Source: Plantibacter flavus (lineage in GTDB: Bacteria; Actinomycetota; Actinomycetes; Actinomycetales; Microbacteriaceae). From it: 64,000 nucleotides of DNA. This document shows, piece after piece, positions 26,213 through 36,597 of this stretch (positions are counted from its first letter, which is position 1; every line of letters begins with the position of its first letter). The stretch covers positions 3,100,001 to 3,164,000 of the forward strand of contig NZ_CP019402.1 of assembly GCF_002024505.1 (NCBI RefSeq), in the 5' to 3' direction. The position numbers were made by a program, and so were the translations under genes. The notes under the pieces were generated by a model, which saw nothing but the letters and a program-made list of their open reading frames with translations, was not told the origin of the DNA and made no database searches.

Positions 26213-26518
26213 CGGCACGCGCGTCTGTGGGGTCGCCTGTGACTGAGGTGGGGTCCCGCAGAAGGTCCGACGGCGATCGGGACCGACACCGTCGAGCGGA
26301 CAGTACATCTCCTCGATCGAGCACCCCGTCACCCCTGCCACCGCCCACGGACGCGCATATGACGAGTATTTTCACGCCCTCCCAGGCACGAGACGACCGC
26401 GACGCAGAGTACGGTGACCAAGCATCTCGGATAAGTACTGCACGATGCACTTTTCTCGCGTAGCTGACAGCACTACGAGAATCATGGGATACCACCAGTG
26501 AGGCACGAAGCGGACAGC
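26213..26518. other. Intergenic region between RND pump and SnoaL-like gene
   Basis: 306 bp, no supportable gene. Around 26427-26470 it is less GC-rich and may hold the promoter of the next gene. Confidence 0.4.
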
Positions 26519-26953
26519 ATGAGCACCAGACACCAATCCAATTCTCGCAATCTCACCGACGACCCCTCATTCCTAGGCGCGGTCGCGCGCGTCGACATCG
26601 CCTTGAAAGCCATGGGTCACGGAGAATCAGAACTTTTCGCGAACTGTTGGGCCCACCGTGAAGACACTTCCCTGTACGGCGCCTTCGGAACACGCGAACA
26701 TGGCTTCGAAGCGATCAGCGCAACCCTTGCATGGGTAGCAAGCCGGCTGTCGGACGGCGATCTGGTACCGCAATACGAGCTGATGACATCTTCTGCAGAT
26801 TTCGGCTACACGGTCGGATTCGAACGCGGCTTCCTGCGCGTGGATGGCGGCGAGCCAGGTCCATTCGAGGTACGAGTCACGCACGTCTTCCGGAAGATAG
26901 AAGACGACTGGTTGATCGTGCATCGCCACGGCGATCATCCGCCGCGGCTGTAG
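26519..26953 (+). CDS. SnoaL-like / nuclear transport factor 2-fold protein
   Basis: 144 residues from ATG 26519 (an in-frame GTG at 26498 would add seven). It has the single-domain NTF2/SnoaL fold pattern: an N-terminal helix with ALKAMGHGESELFANCWA, then DTSLYGAFGTREHGFEAISA, and final strands RVTHVFRKIEDDWLIVHRHG. Such proteins include ketosteroid-isomerase-like enzymes and stress proteins of unknown activity. It stands alone before a DUF305 lipoprotein gene. Confidence 0.75.
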   Translation: MSTRHQSNSRNLTDDPSFLGAVARVDIALKAMGHGESELFANCWAHREDTSLYGAFGTREHGFEAISATLAWVASRLSDGDLVPQYELMTSSADFGYTVGFERGFLRVDGGEPGPFEVRVTHVFRKIEDDWLIVHRHGDHPPRL

Positions 26954-27010
26954 AACGAGTTCCAGAAGCTCCCGACTGCGAGCCTCATCACCGACACCTG
27001 GAGAACACTC

Positions 27011-27610
27011 ATGAAGATCCGACGCGCGTCGATCGCGGCACTCGCCCTCACCGCACTTCTTGCCCTCACGAGCTGCGGCGGAAACACCGCCCCCGGTGAC
27101 GGAATGGAAGGCATGGACCACGGCGGCAGATCGTCCGCCCCCGCGACGAACGCAGCTGTGAATGATGCCGACCTCATGTTCGCCAACATGATGAAAGAGC
27201 ACCATGCGCAGGCCATCGAGATGTCCGATGTCCTACTCGGCAAGGAAGGTGTCGATCAGCGCGTCGTCTCTCTCGCCGAACAGATCAAGGACGACCAGAT
27301 GCCTGAGATCGAGATGATGGACCGGTGGCTCGAAGATTGGGGCGCCGACACCTCTGACATGGACAACATGGACCACGGTGGCGGCACGATGTCCGAAGCG
27401 GAGATGCAAGCCCTCGAAGACGCTTCGGGCGCAAATGCCAGCCGTCTGTTCCTCGAGCAGATGATCCAGCACCATGAGGGGGCCGTCGACATGGCGCAAG
27501 ACGAAGTCGACAACGGCCAGAACAGTGCCGCCATCGCACTGGCGAAGACCGTCATCGGCGCACAAACCGAGGAGATCGCGACGATGAAGGACATCCTCGC
27601 GACGCTGTGA
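27011..27610 (+). CDS. DUF305-family lipoprotein
   Basis: A 199-residue lipoprotein with GGAGA before the ATG. The lipobox is LTSCGG. The mature protein has a Met/His-rich start (GMEGMDHGG) and two halves each with the DUF305 pattern: MFANMMKEHHAQAIEMSDV and FLEQMIQHHEGAVDMAQDE, separated by another Met/His patch (DNMDHGGGTM). DUF305 proteins have a ferritin-like four-helix form and are often found with copper-handling genes; a metal-binding role is inferred from the His/Met pairs. Confidence 0.88.
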   Translation: MKIRRASIAALALTALLALTSCGGNTAPGDGMEGMDHGGRSSAPATNAAVNDADLMFANMMKEHHAQAIEMSDVLLGKEGVDQRVVSLAEQIKDDQMPEIEMMDRWLEDWGADTSDMDNMDHGGGTMSEAEMQALEDASGANASRLFLEQMIQHHEGAVDMAQDEVDNGQNSAAIALAKTVIGAQTEEIATMKDILATL

Positions 27611-27673
27611 TCGATGTCGGAGTCGACCGCTGCGATGGCACGCGTGCCCCGGGTGTGGTCTTGGCCACCCAAC

Positions 27674-28933
27674 TCACTCCTGGGGACTTGTTACTGCGGG
27701 AGCCGGAGGACGGGTGCGGAAGCGGGAGTGAACGAGCACGAACACCGTGACGACAGCCATGATCGCGGCGCCGGTGACGATCGGCAGCGACGGCCACAGT
27801 CCGTAGAGAGCAGTTCCTGCGGTCGGAGCAATGACGAACGTCAGCCCGGTCACCGCACCAAGGAGACCCGCGAGGCCCCCCTGTTCCTCTCTACGGACGA
27901 GGAGACTGGGCCCAGCGCTGTACCCGGGGATGGCGGTTCCCAGCCCGACACCGATAAGGACGACGGCCGCCAAGAGGCTCACGAGGCCGGCGTCGACAAC
28001 AAGAAGAGCGAAGCCGGATGTCGCCACAACGCCTCCCACACGCAGCAGGATCGTCGGTGTCCAGCCGCTCCGCGGCACGATGACCACCTGCGCGAGAACC
28101 ATGCCCACTCCCGCTGCGAGCAGAGAACCGCCGGTGACCAAGCCAGTGAACTCGGCGTCGAGTCCGAGGCGGTCTTGGACGATGAAGCCCATGATCACCT
28201 GAATGAACCCCAGAGCGGTGAACATCCCGAAGCCGGCGATCAAGAACGGCCACACACGACCGTCGAACGGCGAGACCCGAACGGGCTTCTCGACAAGCTC
28301 ATGGCGTGGTTCTCGACGGAGCCGGAAGCCGATCAGCACCAGCCCGACCAAGAGGAGGCCGGGTACAGCTATGAGCGGGGCGAGCAAGCCGAAAACCGAC
28401 AACACCCCGCCGATGACGGAGCCGCTGACCATCGCGATGCCCTGGACAGCGCCGACTCCGGCCATGCCATTTACCCGGGTTCGCTCGTCAGTCGTGACGT
28501 CAGCGATGTATGCCTGCGCCGTGGGCGGCACCGCTGCAATCGCGGACCCGAACCCGATCCCGCGCAGCAGCACGAACAGTGAGAACAGCGCAGCACCCGT
28601 GATCATCCCTGTCATTCCGAGCCAAGCGGATAGCCCGAAAAGTGCCATCGAAACGAGGCCGAGACAGAAGGCGGCAACGAGTACTGGCTTACGTCCCCAC
28701 GATTGAGAACGGCGACCCCAGAACTGACTGGTCAGGACCACCATCATCGCGGCCGCGCTGATGGTGACTCCCACCTGCCACTCCGCGAGACCGACCTCGC
28801 GAGACAGCGGCGCGATGATCGGGTTGAGCGTCATCTGTCCGAGATAGATGAGGAAGACGGCTCCGAGCAGCACGGGAATCTGTGGGCGGGGCATGTCCGA
28901 CGCGGTAGTCGTCTCCTGACTCGGTGACGTCAT
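27674..28933 (-). CDS. MFS multidrug-type exporter
   Basis: 419 residues from ATG 28933. Twelve hydrophobic helices are visible. The motif-A-like loop between helices 2 and 3 is FWGRRSQSWGRKPVL. The N-terminus is QIPVLLGAVFLIYLGQMTLN. It converges on the DUF305 gene and lies downstream of the LuxR-type gene on the same strand. The substrate cannot be deduced. Confidence 0.88.
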   Translation of the reverse strand: MTSPSQETTTASDMPRPQIPVLLGAVFLIYLGQMTLNPIIAPLSREVGLAEWQVGVTISAAAMMVVLTSQFWGRRSQSWGRKPVLVAAFCLGLVSMALFGLSAWLGMTGMITGAALFSLFVLLRGIGFGSAIAAVPPTAQAYIADVTTDERTRVNGMAGVGAVQGIAMVSGSVIGGVLSVFGLLAPLIAVPGLLLVGLVLIGFRLRREPRHELVEKPVRVSPFDGRVWPFLIAGFGMFTALGFIQVIMGFIVQDRLGLDAEFTGLVTGGSLLAAGVGMVLAQVVIVPRSGWTPTILLRVGGVVATSGFALLVVDAGLVSLLAAVVLIGVGLGTAIPGYSAGPSLLVRREEQGGLAGLLGAVTGLTFVIAPTAGTALYGLWPSLPIVTGAAIMAVVTVFVLVHSRFRTRPPAPAVTSPQE

Positions 28934-29254
28934 CGGTCCGCCTGACAACTGAAGCTTGATTTCGAGACCTTGGGCGGGATCAACATGAGTCCGGCCACAA
29001 CTCGGGCGGATCCGGCAGCCCACTCTGTCGTGATCAACACGCGTTCCCTCTCGGTACATCCGTCTCGTTCAGGTATCAAACGCTCACATTCGAGTCCCGT
29101 GCCCGGTGAGACGGACACCGGCACTGCGGCGATCGAACAGAGACGTCGTGTTGCTCCTGACGCCACTGCCGTTCATTCTCCCCACCGATGGCGAACCTCG
29201 CACCCGCCAGGTTGCGGGAATTACGCGCTTGGTGATGGGTGTTGGGGACGACAC
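28934..29254. other. Intergenic region upstream of the MFS gene
   Basis: 321 bp between the LuxR-type gene stop and the MFS start, same strand. No gene supportable; probably contains the MFS promoter. Confidence 0.4.
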
Positions 29255-30751
29255 CTACAGTTCGTAGAAACCGCTCTTCTCGAGTCGCTGGACCGCGTCT
29301 TCCCGTGACGAGGCTCCCACTTTCTTGAGCACGGCGGACGCTTGAGACTTCACTGTGCTGGTGGTGACATGGAGTCCATCCGCAATCTGTCGGTAGCTGC
29401 TGTCCGAACGCAGATGATGGGCGATGAGTCGCTCTCGTCGAGACAACACGGGCAACGTGAACTCGGGGGCGACGGGCGAGGGAATGGAGCGCATTCGCTC
29501 GAGGACCAAGCGCAAACGAGGCGCCAGGCTCCGATCGCGCGACAGCAAGAGTCTCCCAAGATCCAGAAGATCCTGAGTCGGGACAAGCATGAGGCCGAAT
29601 GAAGGGTCGAGACGCCCGGTGTACTCGAGGGCCTCCAAGGCCTCTCGCACTGCGCTCTCGACGTTGCCAAGACGCATGTTCGCTACAGCCCGACGCAGGA
29701 GCGTTGCTGGCAAGGTCCAGCGGCTGTGGACAACCTTCATGCGGAGACAATCGTCCGTCGCACCGCGAGCACCGCGGTACTCCCCGAGCACGAGGTACGC
29801 CGATGACCGGATCATCGCCAGACACATGAAGTGCATTCCCGGCAAGGGAACGTCGCGAAGCATTGCAACGGCTTGGGCTGGGGAACCGCGCATGACATGG
29901 GCGATCGCTGTGAGGCCCAGAGCACAGGTGCGCACCATGGACGGCCCATTCGGTTGATCCGTGCCCTGAGCAACCCTTCCAGCCCTGACCAGGGTCGCCG
30001 TCAGATCTCCCTCGACGAACGCGTTCAGCGCCTCGATCAGTCGAACAAGGGAGAGAGCCGTCGGCTCGCTGCGGACGAGCGAACGGGCTCGTGGAAGGAT
30101 CGCCCGAACTCGCGCAGCATCCATCGAGGTCAAGCCCAGGATCGCCTCAGCGACCGCCTGCATGTACTCCACACGCTCGTCGCCCCAACCTTGTTCCGCT
30201 TCCAGTACCCGGATCTCGGCGATCATCTGCTCCGCTGCGACATGGTCGCCATCAATGGCGAACGATGCTGCAGCGATTCCCAGAACTCGGTTTCGCCACT
30301 CAGCCCGAATCCCTCGATGCAGTTGGGGAAGCATCCGTTGAACATGCTCGTTGCTCCGAACAGCGTTGCCTTGATTGACGTAGACCTCCGCCAGCGCCGC
30401 CTCGAGAGCCAGCAACGATTCAACCGGACTCGTGCGATCTCCAAGATTCAAGAGGTCGTCTCTGATGGCATCGGCGAGGCCGATCGATGCTTCTGTGTCA
30501 TCGGAACGGACACGGGCCATCACCATCCCGGCGAGGACCGTCTGACGTTCACCGTCTTCGAACTTCTTCGCATCGGAGAGGGAGCAGCGGCGGAGGATGT
30601 CGACGGATACCAGCTCAGGGAATCGCCCGCCCCGGAGCGATGAGTCCACGATCGACTGTGCTGCTTCCAACATCCGCATCGCCCTTTCCACCCCACCAAT
30701 CTGTCGCAGCGACCGGCCACCGGAGGTGGCTTTCCTGACACACATAAGCAC
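29255..30751 (-). CDS. LuxR-type transcriptional regulator with long helical repeat domain
   Basis: Up to 498 residues. The start could be the GTG at 30751, the ATG at 30745, or the Met (MRMLEAAQS) at 30679. Residues about 30-410 are all-helical and TPR-like, as in the MalT/LAL class but without a visible Walker ATPase. The C-terminal helix-turn-helix is clear: LSRRERLIAHHLRSDSSYRQ and LHVTTSTVKSQASAVLKKVG. It directly follows the pilus sortase gene on the same strand, so it may regulate pilus expression; this is inferred from position only. Confidence 0.8.
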   Translation of the reverse strand: MLMCVRKATSGGRSLRQIGGVERAMRMLEAAQSIVDSSLRGGRFPELVSVDILRRCSLSDAKKFEDGERQTVLAGMVMARVRSDDTEASIGLADAIRDDLLNLGDRTSPVESLLALEAALAEVYVNQGNAVRSNEHVQRMLPQLHRGIRAEWRNRVLGIAAASFAIDGDHVAAEQMIAEIRVLEAEQGWGDERVEYMQAVAEAILGLTSMDAARVRAILPRARSLVRSEPTALSLVRLIEALNAFVEGDLTATLVRAGRVAQGTDQPNGPSMVRTCALGLTAIAHVMRGSPAQAVAMLRDVPLPGMHFMCLAMIRSSAYLVLGEYRGARGATDDCLRMKVVHSRWTLPATLLRRAVANMRLGNVESAVREALEALEYTGRLDPSFGLMLVPTQDLLDLGRLLLSRDRSLAPRLRLVLERMRSIPSPVAPEFTLPVLSRRERLIAHHLRSDSSYRQIADGLHVTTSTVKSQASAVLKKVGASSREDAVQRLEKSGFYEL

Positions 30752-30799
30752 CGCGCCATGCCTTGAGCGAAAATGTGTCCCGCTGCAACGTCGGCAGTC

Positions 30800-31723
30800 T
30801 CAGCTGTTCCTGACCGCTCGCCACCGACGCTTCCATCCGTTGAAGTACCACCCGCTGACGACACCGATGGCCGCTGTCGCGACGACCACCCACCAAGGGA
30901 AACCAGGGACGTCCGGTCGAGACGCCATGTCGTTGATGTCCTGCTGGGGAGTGGGAAGTACCCGCTGTGCTGTGACGAGGATCCGGTGTGTGTTGATTCC
31001 GAGTGGTGTGCAGGTCACGAGTGTAATCAGGTCGGCACCATCTACGGGACGGATCTCTTCCGTATTGTCGGGTGAAACTACCTGGATCTCGAAGATTCTG
31101 TACGTGAGCACCTGGTTCAGCACTTCGATGTTGATGGAGTCACCTTTCCGGACTTCGGAAAGTCGCGTGAACATCTCTGCGCTGGCCAACCCTCGATGAC
31201 CGGTGAGAACCGCTTTCGTTCCCTTGCCACCCACAGGCAGCGATGTTCCCTGCAGGTGACCGACACCTTTGAGCAGGGTTTCGTCCGATGTGCCGTGGTA
31301 GACAGGAAGGTCGAGACCGATCGAGGGGATTCGGATGCGAGCCAACGTCCCCGTCGGTTCAGCGCGAAGCAGCTGGTCGTATTCGACGCTCGCCCCCGTC
31401 TCGCCGGTTCCGATCGCGACGTTTTCTCCTCCTTTGAGGAGAGCGCCTGACTCGAGGAGGTCGTTGTAGCGGTGAGCCTCGTCGAGGCTCGCCTTCATCT
31501 CGGAAGCAGCAGTCTCGGCATTTGCCGTTGTCTGATCGTGCACGACGTTCGACTGATTGAACTGCGAGACCCAGGCGGCCGAGATCGGGTACAGCAGGAG
31601 ACCGACTCCCAAAAGCGTGCACAGCGCGATCAATGTGTCGGGCCACCGGAACCCTCGCCTCAGGAGAATCGGTTGTCGTGCGTGTCGTGCCGCCGGAGCG
31701 TGTCTTGTCAGATGACGAGCCAT
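30800..31723 (-). CDS. Class C (pilin-polymerising) sortase
   Basis: 307 residues; ATG 31723 has GGAGG at the right distance. An N-terminal membrane helix (residues about 28-52) precedes the catalytic domain. The catalytic His is in VLTGHRGL, the Cys in TLVTCTPLG, and the Arg in NTHRIL. A second hydrophobic helix near the C-terminus (WWVVVATAAIGVVSGWYF) followed by basic residues is typical of class C pilus sortases. Just upstream are the shaft pilin and tip protein it would link by isopeptide bonds. Confidence 0.93.
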   Translation of the reverse strand: MARHLTRHAPAARHARQPILLRRGFRWPDTLIALCTLLGVGLLLYPISAAWVSQFNQSNVVHDQTTANAETAASEMKASLDEAHRYNDLLESGALLKGGENVAIGTGETGASVEYDQLLRAEPTGTLARIRIPSIGLDLPVYHGTSDETLLKGVGHLQGTSLPVGGKGTKAVLTGHRGLASAEMFTRLSEVRKGDSINIEVLNQVLTYRIFEIQVVSPDNTEEIRPVDGADLITLVTCTPLGINTHRILVTAQRVLPTPQQDINDMASRPDVPGFPWWVVVATAAIGVVSGWYFNGWKRRWRAVRNS

Positions 31724-31848
31724 CGAACCTCCAAAGAGTGAGTCCGCGCTTACCCGCGGAGAAAACGCGATGACCGTGACGCAGGCCCGACCCGCGTCAC
31801 GGTCATCCACAGTCAGACGGTCCCGATGTCCGCCCGACAACTACTGGA

Positions 31849-33354
31849 TCAGCCCTGTCCGGCCATTGATCCACCGGTCTCTGACTGGTCCTTGCGACGA
31901 CGGAGGAGGAACAGTACGACGCCTGCGAGCAGGAACGAAGAGCCGGCGACGATGATAATGACGCTGCCCGACGCACCGGTCATCGGCAACGATGGAAGAT
32001 CACCCACATCGCTACCGATCTGCGTGTTGACGACCTCGATCGACGAGTCCGCGCCGCTCACCGTGAGCATCATTCCTCCGGCGAGTCCTTTGTACCCGGC
32101 CGGGACAACTGTCTCGTACACGCAGTACTTCCCTGCGGCGAGCACCGCGTCAGGGGTATTACCGGAGGAGTCTGACGTCTGAGTACCCAACACTTGGACC
32201 TGGTACGGGTCGCTGGCGGGAGTCGCGGCGCAGCTCGTAGCAGCATCGTCCGCGCGGTAGAGCACGAACTGAGCGCCGGCTAGGGGAACGGTTGCCGTGA
32301 CGCCCTTGTTTCGCGCGACGTTCCGGACGTGGACACCCGAGAAGAAAGCTTCCGGGTTCTGGACGGAGGGACCAGTGCCGGGGGCGGTACTTACTCCATT
32401 CACCGTGATCGTGGCCTCGTTGGCGGTACTGCCCGATGAGACGGCATCGGTTGCGATCTCGAGGTAGATGCGTCCGCCGATGTTCGCATTGACGAGTTCC
32501 AATCCGGCGGCAGTGAAGCTCAGCACCACTTCTGCACCGCGCGATCCGTCAGGCTGAGTAAGCGTGTAATGGGTTCCGGAAATCAGATCCACATCGCTCG
32601 TCCCAGCCGCAAACATCTGGACACGACCTCGGGTGTATGTCACAGAGGGCGCAAGCTGATCGTTGATCCGCATCTCCGTGTACTGGTCTCCGCCCGCAAG
32701 CGGACTAATCGGAAGCATGACTTCGAACCAGATCTGGTCGCCGACCATCTCGGCGACTTTCGTTGCGCCTGATCCGGCCACAACGTTCTTCGGGTAGATG
32801 TGTGGGTTGTAGTTCCAGGTGGCGCTGACACCACCGTTACCCGGATATGGAACGGTCACGAGTGTCGGCTGGGATGCAGTGACGGCGTTGGCAGCAAGCG
32901 TGCTCTCGTACACGACGTATGCGCGATCAGCGGCCAGCGCGGCGAACGTGGTCTCACCCGTCGTCGAGCTGGTCTCTTGCTCGACGCCGCAGCTCAGAGT
33001 GAGCGCAGTGCCGTTTTCTGAGACAACCGGCGCAGCACCGTTTGTACCTCCCGAGAGTGCGAGGCCAGCGATGTAGCCCCAAGAAGCGGCCGTGGTGAGA
33101 TCGAGACCGTCGACGGAGCAGACCGTGAACCCAGCAACAAGCGGTGTCGCCCCTGTGGCGTCGAGTTGTGAACCGTCGTTGGGCCCGAGCGATGTGCCGC
33201 GCTGCTCCAGCTTGTGGACCGTGATCGTTCCAGTGCCGGCATCGCCTGGTGCGGCGGACGCAGGCAAAGCGACGAGCGCCGATGCGCCGAGGACGAGGAA
33301 GGCTGCGGTGATGGCCGCAAGCTTCGTCCCTCGCCCTGAAGATGTGTGAACCAC
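31849..33354 (-). CDS. Major (shaft) pilin, SpaA/FimA type
   Basis: 501 residues from the GTG at 33354, which follows AAAGGA. The signal peptide ends PASAAPGD. The pilin motif is visible as WNYNPHIYPKN, whose lysine is the site of polymerisation. An E-box is present (KYCVYETVVPAGY), and the sorting signal is SLPMTGASG, a hydrophobic helix and RRRKDQ. Both pilin motif and E-box define a covalently linked backbone pilin. Encoded between the tip protein and the sortase. Confidence 0.93.
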   Translation of the reverse strand: MVHTSSGRGTKLAAITAAFLVLGASALVALPASAAPGDAGTGTITVHKLEQRGTSLGPNDGSQLDATGATPLVAGFTVCSVDGLDLTTAASWGYIAGLALSGGTNGAAPVVSENGTALTLSCGVEQETSSTTGETTFAALAADRAYVVYESTLAANAVTASQPTLVTVPYPGNGGVSATWNYNPHIYPKNVVAGSGATKVAEMVGDQIWFEVMLPISPLAGGDQYTEMRINDQLAPSVTYTRGRVQMFAAGTSDVDLISGTHYTLTQPDGSRGAEVVLSFTAAGLELVNANIGGRIYLEIATDAVSSGSTANEATITVNGVSTAPGTGPSVQNPEAFFSGVHVRNVARNKGVTATVPLAGAQFVLYRADDAATSCAATPASDPYQVQVLGTQTSDSSGNTPDAVLAAGKYCVYETVVPAGYKGLAGGMMLTVSGADSSIEVVNTQIGSDVGDLPSLPMTGASGSVIIIVAGSSFLLAGVVLFLLRRRKDQSETGGSMAGQG

Positions 33355-33421
33355 GAGATTTCCTTTCAACTGTGGTGCATTGCGTCGCCGAGTGAGTACG
33401 CGGCGGCGATCGGTGGAAGTG

Positions 33422-36241
33422 TCAGACCCGTGCCCGGGCGGCGAGGACGGACCCACGGAGTCTGCTCAGGACCCACAGAGCCATCGCGAGTACCACGACG
33501 AGGCCCCCTGCTGTGGTGAACAACCACGCGCCTACGCCACCGGTCATTGGGAGGCCGGGGAGGTCTTGTGGCGAGGCGGCGACCACGCGAAGGACAGTGC
33601 GCTCGCCCTGCTCGATGATCACGGATGAGGGGTTCAGGTCCGTCCAGCAGCTTTCGGGCGCGTCCGCTGCCTGGCCTGCGAAGGCCGCGCAATTCGCAGC
33701 GTCACGGCGCAGCATCTGAATACCCAGCAACGAGAGTCCCTCCGGCACCGCGGCGGCCGCAGAGTACGTACCGGGCCGCGCCTCCGTGCGGACGAGCGAG
33801 GCATCGAGAGACACTGATGTACCTCCAGTCGCATCGGCCGAAACACTCCACCCATCGGTCGGATCGTTCGTCGGCCCGTTCAGCTGTTTCGTGACGAACG
33901 AAAGGTGGCTCGTCTGGTTGGTGAACGCGCAAGTGATCGGTTCGGCAACGAGCGTCGTAGCTCCGATGACGAGTCGCCTCGTAGACGCATCGAACACGGA
34001 AGAATCGAGCGGACGAGCGTCGCCGTCGACACAAGCCAGTTCTCCTCGCTGCGTGTAGAGCGATGCGTTGGCATCGGGTCCGGGTGTGCTTCGAAAGCGC
34101 TCGGAGATCGTGTAGGTCACTCCACGTTCGAGTTCCGCCCCGGTGGCACCGCTGATCAGCTCGGTCGCCGTCGCCGATGCCGCTGTGACCTCCCAATTGG
34201 AAGCGGAGACCGAAGGCAGAGTGGGGTCACCACCGACCACAATGTCGGCGACCTTCGTGACGCCGACCACCACCACGTCTGTAGCGACCTGGTACTTGCA
34301 GGCGGCTGTCCGAGGCGACTCGTTGCCGGCGCGGTCCACCTGGGTAGCCGCGAACCCGTAGATTCCGTCCGGAAGCTCTGATACGACCGTGTAGCTCCAG
34401 GTGGATCCGGTGACCGTTGCGGTGCCGAGAAGAGTCTGGCCCTCATAGATTCGAGCCACACCTCCAACTTCCAAACCCGAACCTGACAGTGTCGGCGTCG
34501 CGTCCTTGGACGGAGTGGCCAAGCATTGGAAAGCGGGCGCCGCGGGAACCGTCGTGTCGATCGAGAAGGTGACGCCCCAGTTGGTGGCAGACGTCGGAGG
34601 GTCCGGATTTGACGGAGCACTGGTCAGGTAGTAACCGGACGTCTGCTCTGTCTGCAAAGCCAGGACGGTATAGGTGCCGTCGACGAGAGGCACTTGGGGA
34701 GCATAGGTGTAGCTCCAAGCGCCGGATGTGTCCACGATCACCGAGCATGCGGTGGTCGGTCCGCACTGCTGGTCGCCGTCGGCCAGGGTTGTGTTCGTCG
34801 CGGCGTTGATGTTGGAGATCGTGGATCCCGAGGCGAGTTTGAGGCTGATGGAGTGCCCGGGCGTTCCCGTGCCCGAGATCGTGACCGACTTACCCGACTG
34901 GAGATAGCCACCCTCAGAGGGAGTCGTGATGGTGGGGGCGTCGGGACGCGCGACACTGTAGTTGTAGTAAACGGAACCGACAGTCCATGACTCATCGATC
35001 CGTCCGGCCACGGGACGTTCTCCCGCGAACAGTTGACCAGCGGTGTAGGAGAGGAGGGGAGAGCCGTTGTTCGCGGTCACTGTCGCTGGGTTACGCGACT
35101 CAGGCCACACGACAAGACGGTAGTACCCCGTCCCGCCGGCGGATCGGAAGTCCACTCGTCCGTCGGCCTTCACGTTGTTCGTCAACCCCTGCGCCGCCGC
35201 TCCGGCGGTCCACGCCAGCGTCGGCCCCCCGGATGCCGCCGGAGGCACGTTCTTCACAACAGCCGAGTTACTCACGAGATCCCTGTGAGGAGTCACTCCC
35301 GTGACATGTATCGGCGCAGTGTTGATCGATGTCACAAGGCTGCCGTCCTCGTGAACCCACGCGTACCAGAAGCTGTCGCTGACGGATCCGGCTGGGCCGG
35401 TCGCCACGGATGTGAACGCGAAGTTCGTCAGATCGACCGGGAGCGAGTTCGGCGGAAGAACGCCGGCCGGCTGTCCATTCAATCCGTAGTCGATGACCTG
35501 GCCCCAGTTCGCTTGGTTCCCAGACCAGAGGTTGTAGGTGGCGTCGTATTGCACCTGGACCACAGGTCCTGAACGGCTCGCGACACCCCACCCGTCTGCA
35601 TAGATTCTGAGGTCGACGGGGAACACCGTCTGGGCGCCGGGGATCCAACTGGTGTCAATGGTGCTGGCGACTGCGCTGTTCGCCAACGAGAAGTACAGGT
35701 TCATCTGCCCAGAGTGCCCACCTGGAACGTTGTTTCCAGCGCTCGGGGGAACGTCCATGTCTCCTTCGACGGAGATGACGAGATAGTCGTTCTCCCCCGC
35801 CGCGATCACCTTATGCACGGTGAAGAACTCACCCCGGTTGCTGGCCCAGACGGTTGCACCTGAAGCCGAGAATGTATTGATGTACTGCATGCTGCGATAA
35901 GACGGAACGCCGTTGTCGTTCCGCCCGTCATAGTCGTAACCGACGCGAAGGTACTTTCCATCGACCCGTTGCATGGCTCCGGTCGTCGCATTGACGTACC
36001 CGTGTGGCACCTTCAGAACGAACGAGGCGCGGAGCTCGTCGATTGCCGAGTCCATCTTGGAGTTGTTGGCGTGGAACTTCACTATCTGTGGGGCCGCAAC
36101 GGGGGCAGCCTGCGCCGGCGGCGCTGCCGTCAGCGCGATGCCGAAGACCGAGATCGACGCCGCGACGACGACCGAACCGACGACCATCCGCAGGAACGAC
36201 CATCGTCGGGTTTGCGGACGGGAGGAATGTCCTCGAAACAC
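33422..36241 (-). CDS. Large LPMTG pilus tip/adhesin protein
   Basis: 939 residues with a GTG start at 36241 (GAGAAAG eight bases ahead; Met19 is an alternative). The signal peptide ends PPAQAAPV. The first half is an extracellular head; then come Ig-like Big-type repeats (DAPTITTPSEGGYLQSGKSV; AAPAFQCLATPSKDATPTLS). Two prealbumin/DUF5979-type modules follow, with ITCAFTNQT. The C-terminal signal is GLPMTGGVG, a hydrophobic helix and RLRG. As the first gene before the shaft pilin, the tip adhesin role is well supported by position and size. Confidence 0.88.
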   Translation of the reverse strand: MFRGHSSRPQTRRWSFLRMVVGSVVVAASISVFGIALTAAPPAQAAPVAAPQIVKFHANNSKMDSAIDELRASFVLKVPHGYVNATTGAMQRVDGKYLRVGYDYDGRNDNGVPSYRSMQYINTFSASGATVWASNRGEFFTVHKVIAAGENDYLVISVEGDMDVPPSAGNNVPGGHSGQMNLYFSLANSAVASTIDTSWIPGAQTVFPVDLRIYADGWGVASRSGPVVQVQYDATYNLWSGNQANWGQVIDYGLNGQPAGVLPPNSLPVDLTNFAFTSVATGPAGSVSDSFWYAWVHEDGSLVTSINTAPIHVTGVTPHRDLVSNSAVVKNVPPAASGGPTLAWTAGAAAQGLTNNVKADGRVDFRSAGGTGYYRLVVWPESRNPATVTANNGSPLLSYTAGQLFAGERPVAGRIDESWTVGSVYYNYSVARPDAPTITTPSEGGYLQSGKSVTISGTGTPGHSISLKLASGSTISNINAATNTTLADGDQQCGPTTACSVIVDTSGAWSYTYAPQVPLVDGTYTVLALQTEQTSGYYLTSAPSNPDPPTSATNWGVTFSIDTTVPAAPAFQCLATPSKDATPTLSGSGLEVGGVARIYEGQTLLGTATVTGSTWSYTVVSELPDGIYGFAATQVDRAGNESPRTAACKYQVATDVVVVGVTKVADIVVGGDPTLPSVSASNWEVTAASATATELISGATGAELERGVTYTISERFRSTPGPDANASLYTQRGELACVDGDARPLDSSVFDASTRRLVIGATTLVAEPITCAFTNQTSHLSFVTKQLNGPTNDPTDGWSVSADATGGTSVSLDASLVRTEARPGTYSAAAAVPEGLSLLGIQMLRRDAANCAAFAGQAADAPESCWTDLNPSSVIIEQGERTVLRVVAASPQDLPGLPMTGGVGAWLFTTAGGLVVVLAMALWVLSRLRGSVLAARARV

Positions 36242-36597
36242 GGCACTGCTTTCTCGTCATACCCGTCGGTCGTGCGCAAGAGCTGACTACCCGACGGGTT
36301 CGGTTCGTGATTCTCGGAGCGGAGGATGGACGTCGATCACGCCGCGAAGGCGTCATGCGGTGATGATCGCGCGAGCGGATGACCGGACTCGGGATGAGGT
36401 CCTTCGGTGACAGATCTTGCCAGCGCACAGGTGTGTCCTGATGACGACCGCAAGTTGTTTCATCCCACTTTTCAACCGCCCCCATGCCGTGCTGGCTCCA
36501 CGGAGGGACGGAGGTGGCGACAGCACGTCCAGCCGTCGGAGCCGGCACTACGCTGGCCGACATTGGCTTCGACTATCGAACACCAGCGAGGAAGACC
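36242..36597. other. Divergent promoter region between pilus operon and AraC gene
   Basis: 356 bp with no supportable gene; must contain the promoters for the leftward pilus operon and rightward regulator. An in-frame extension of the AraC gene to 36484 is possible but lacks an RBS. Confidence 0.45.

Noticed and set aside
27614..28582. Plus-strand frame of 322 codons
   Set aside because: Antisense to the MFS exporter; Asp/Arg/His-rich composition typical of a shadow frame.
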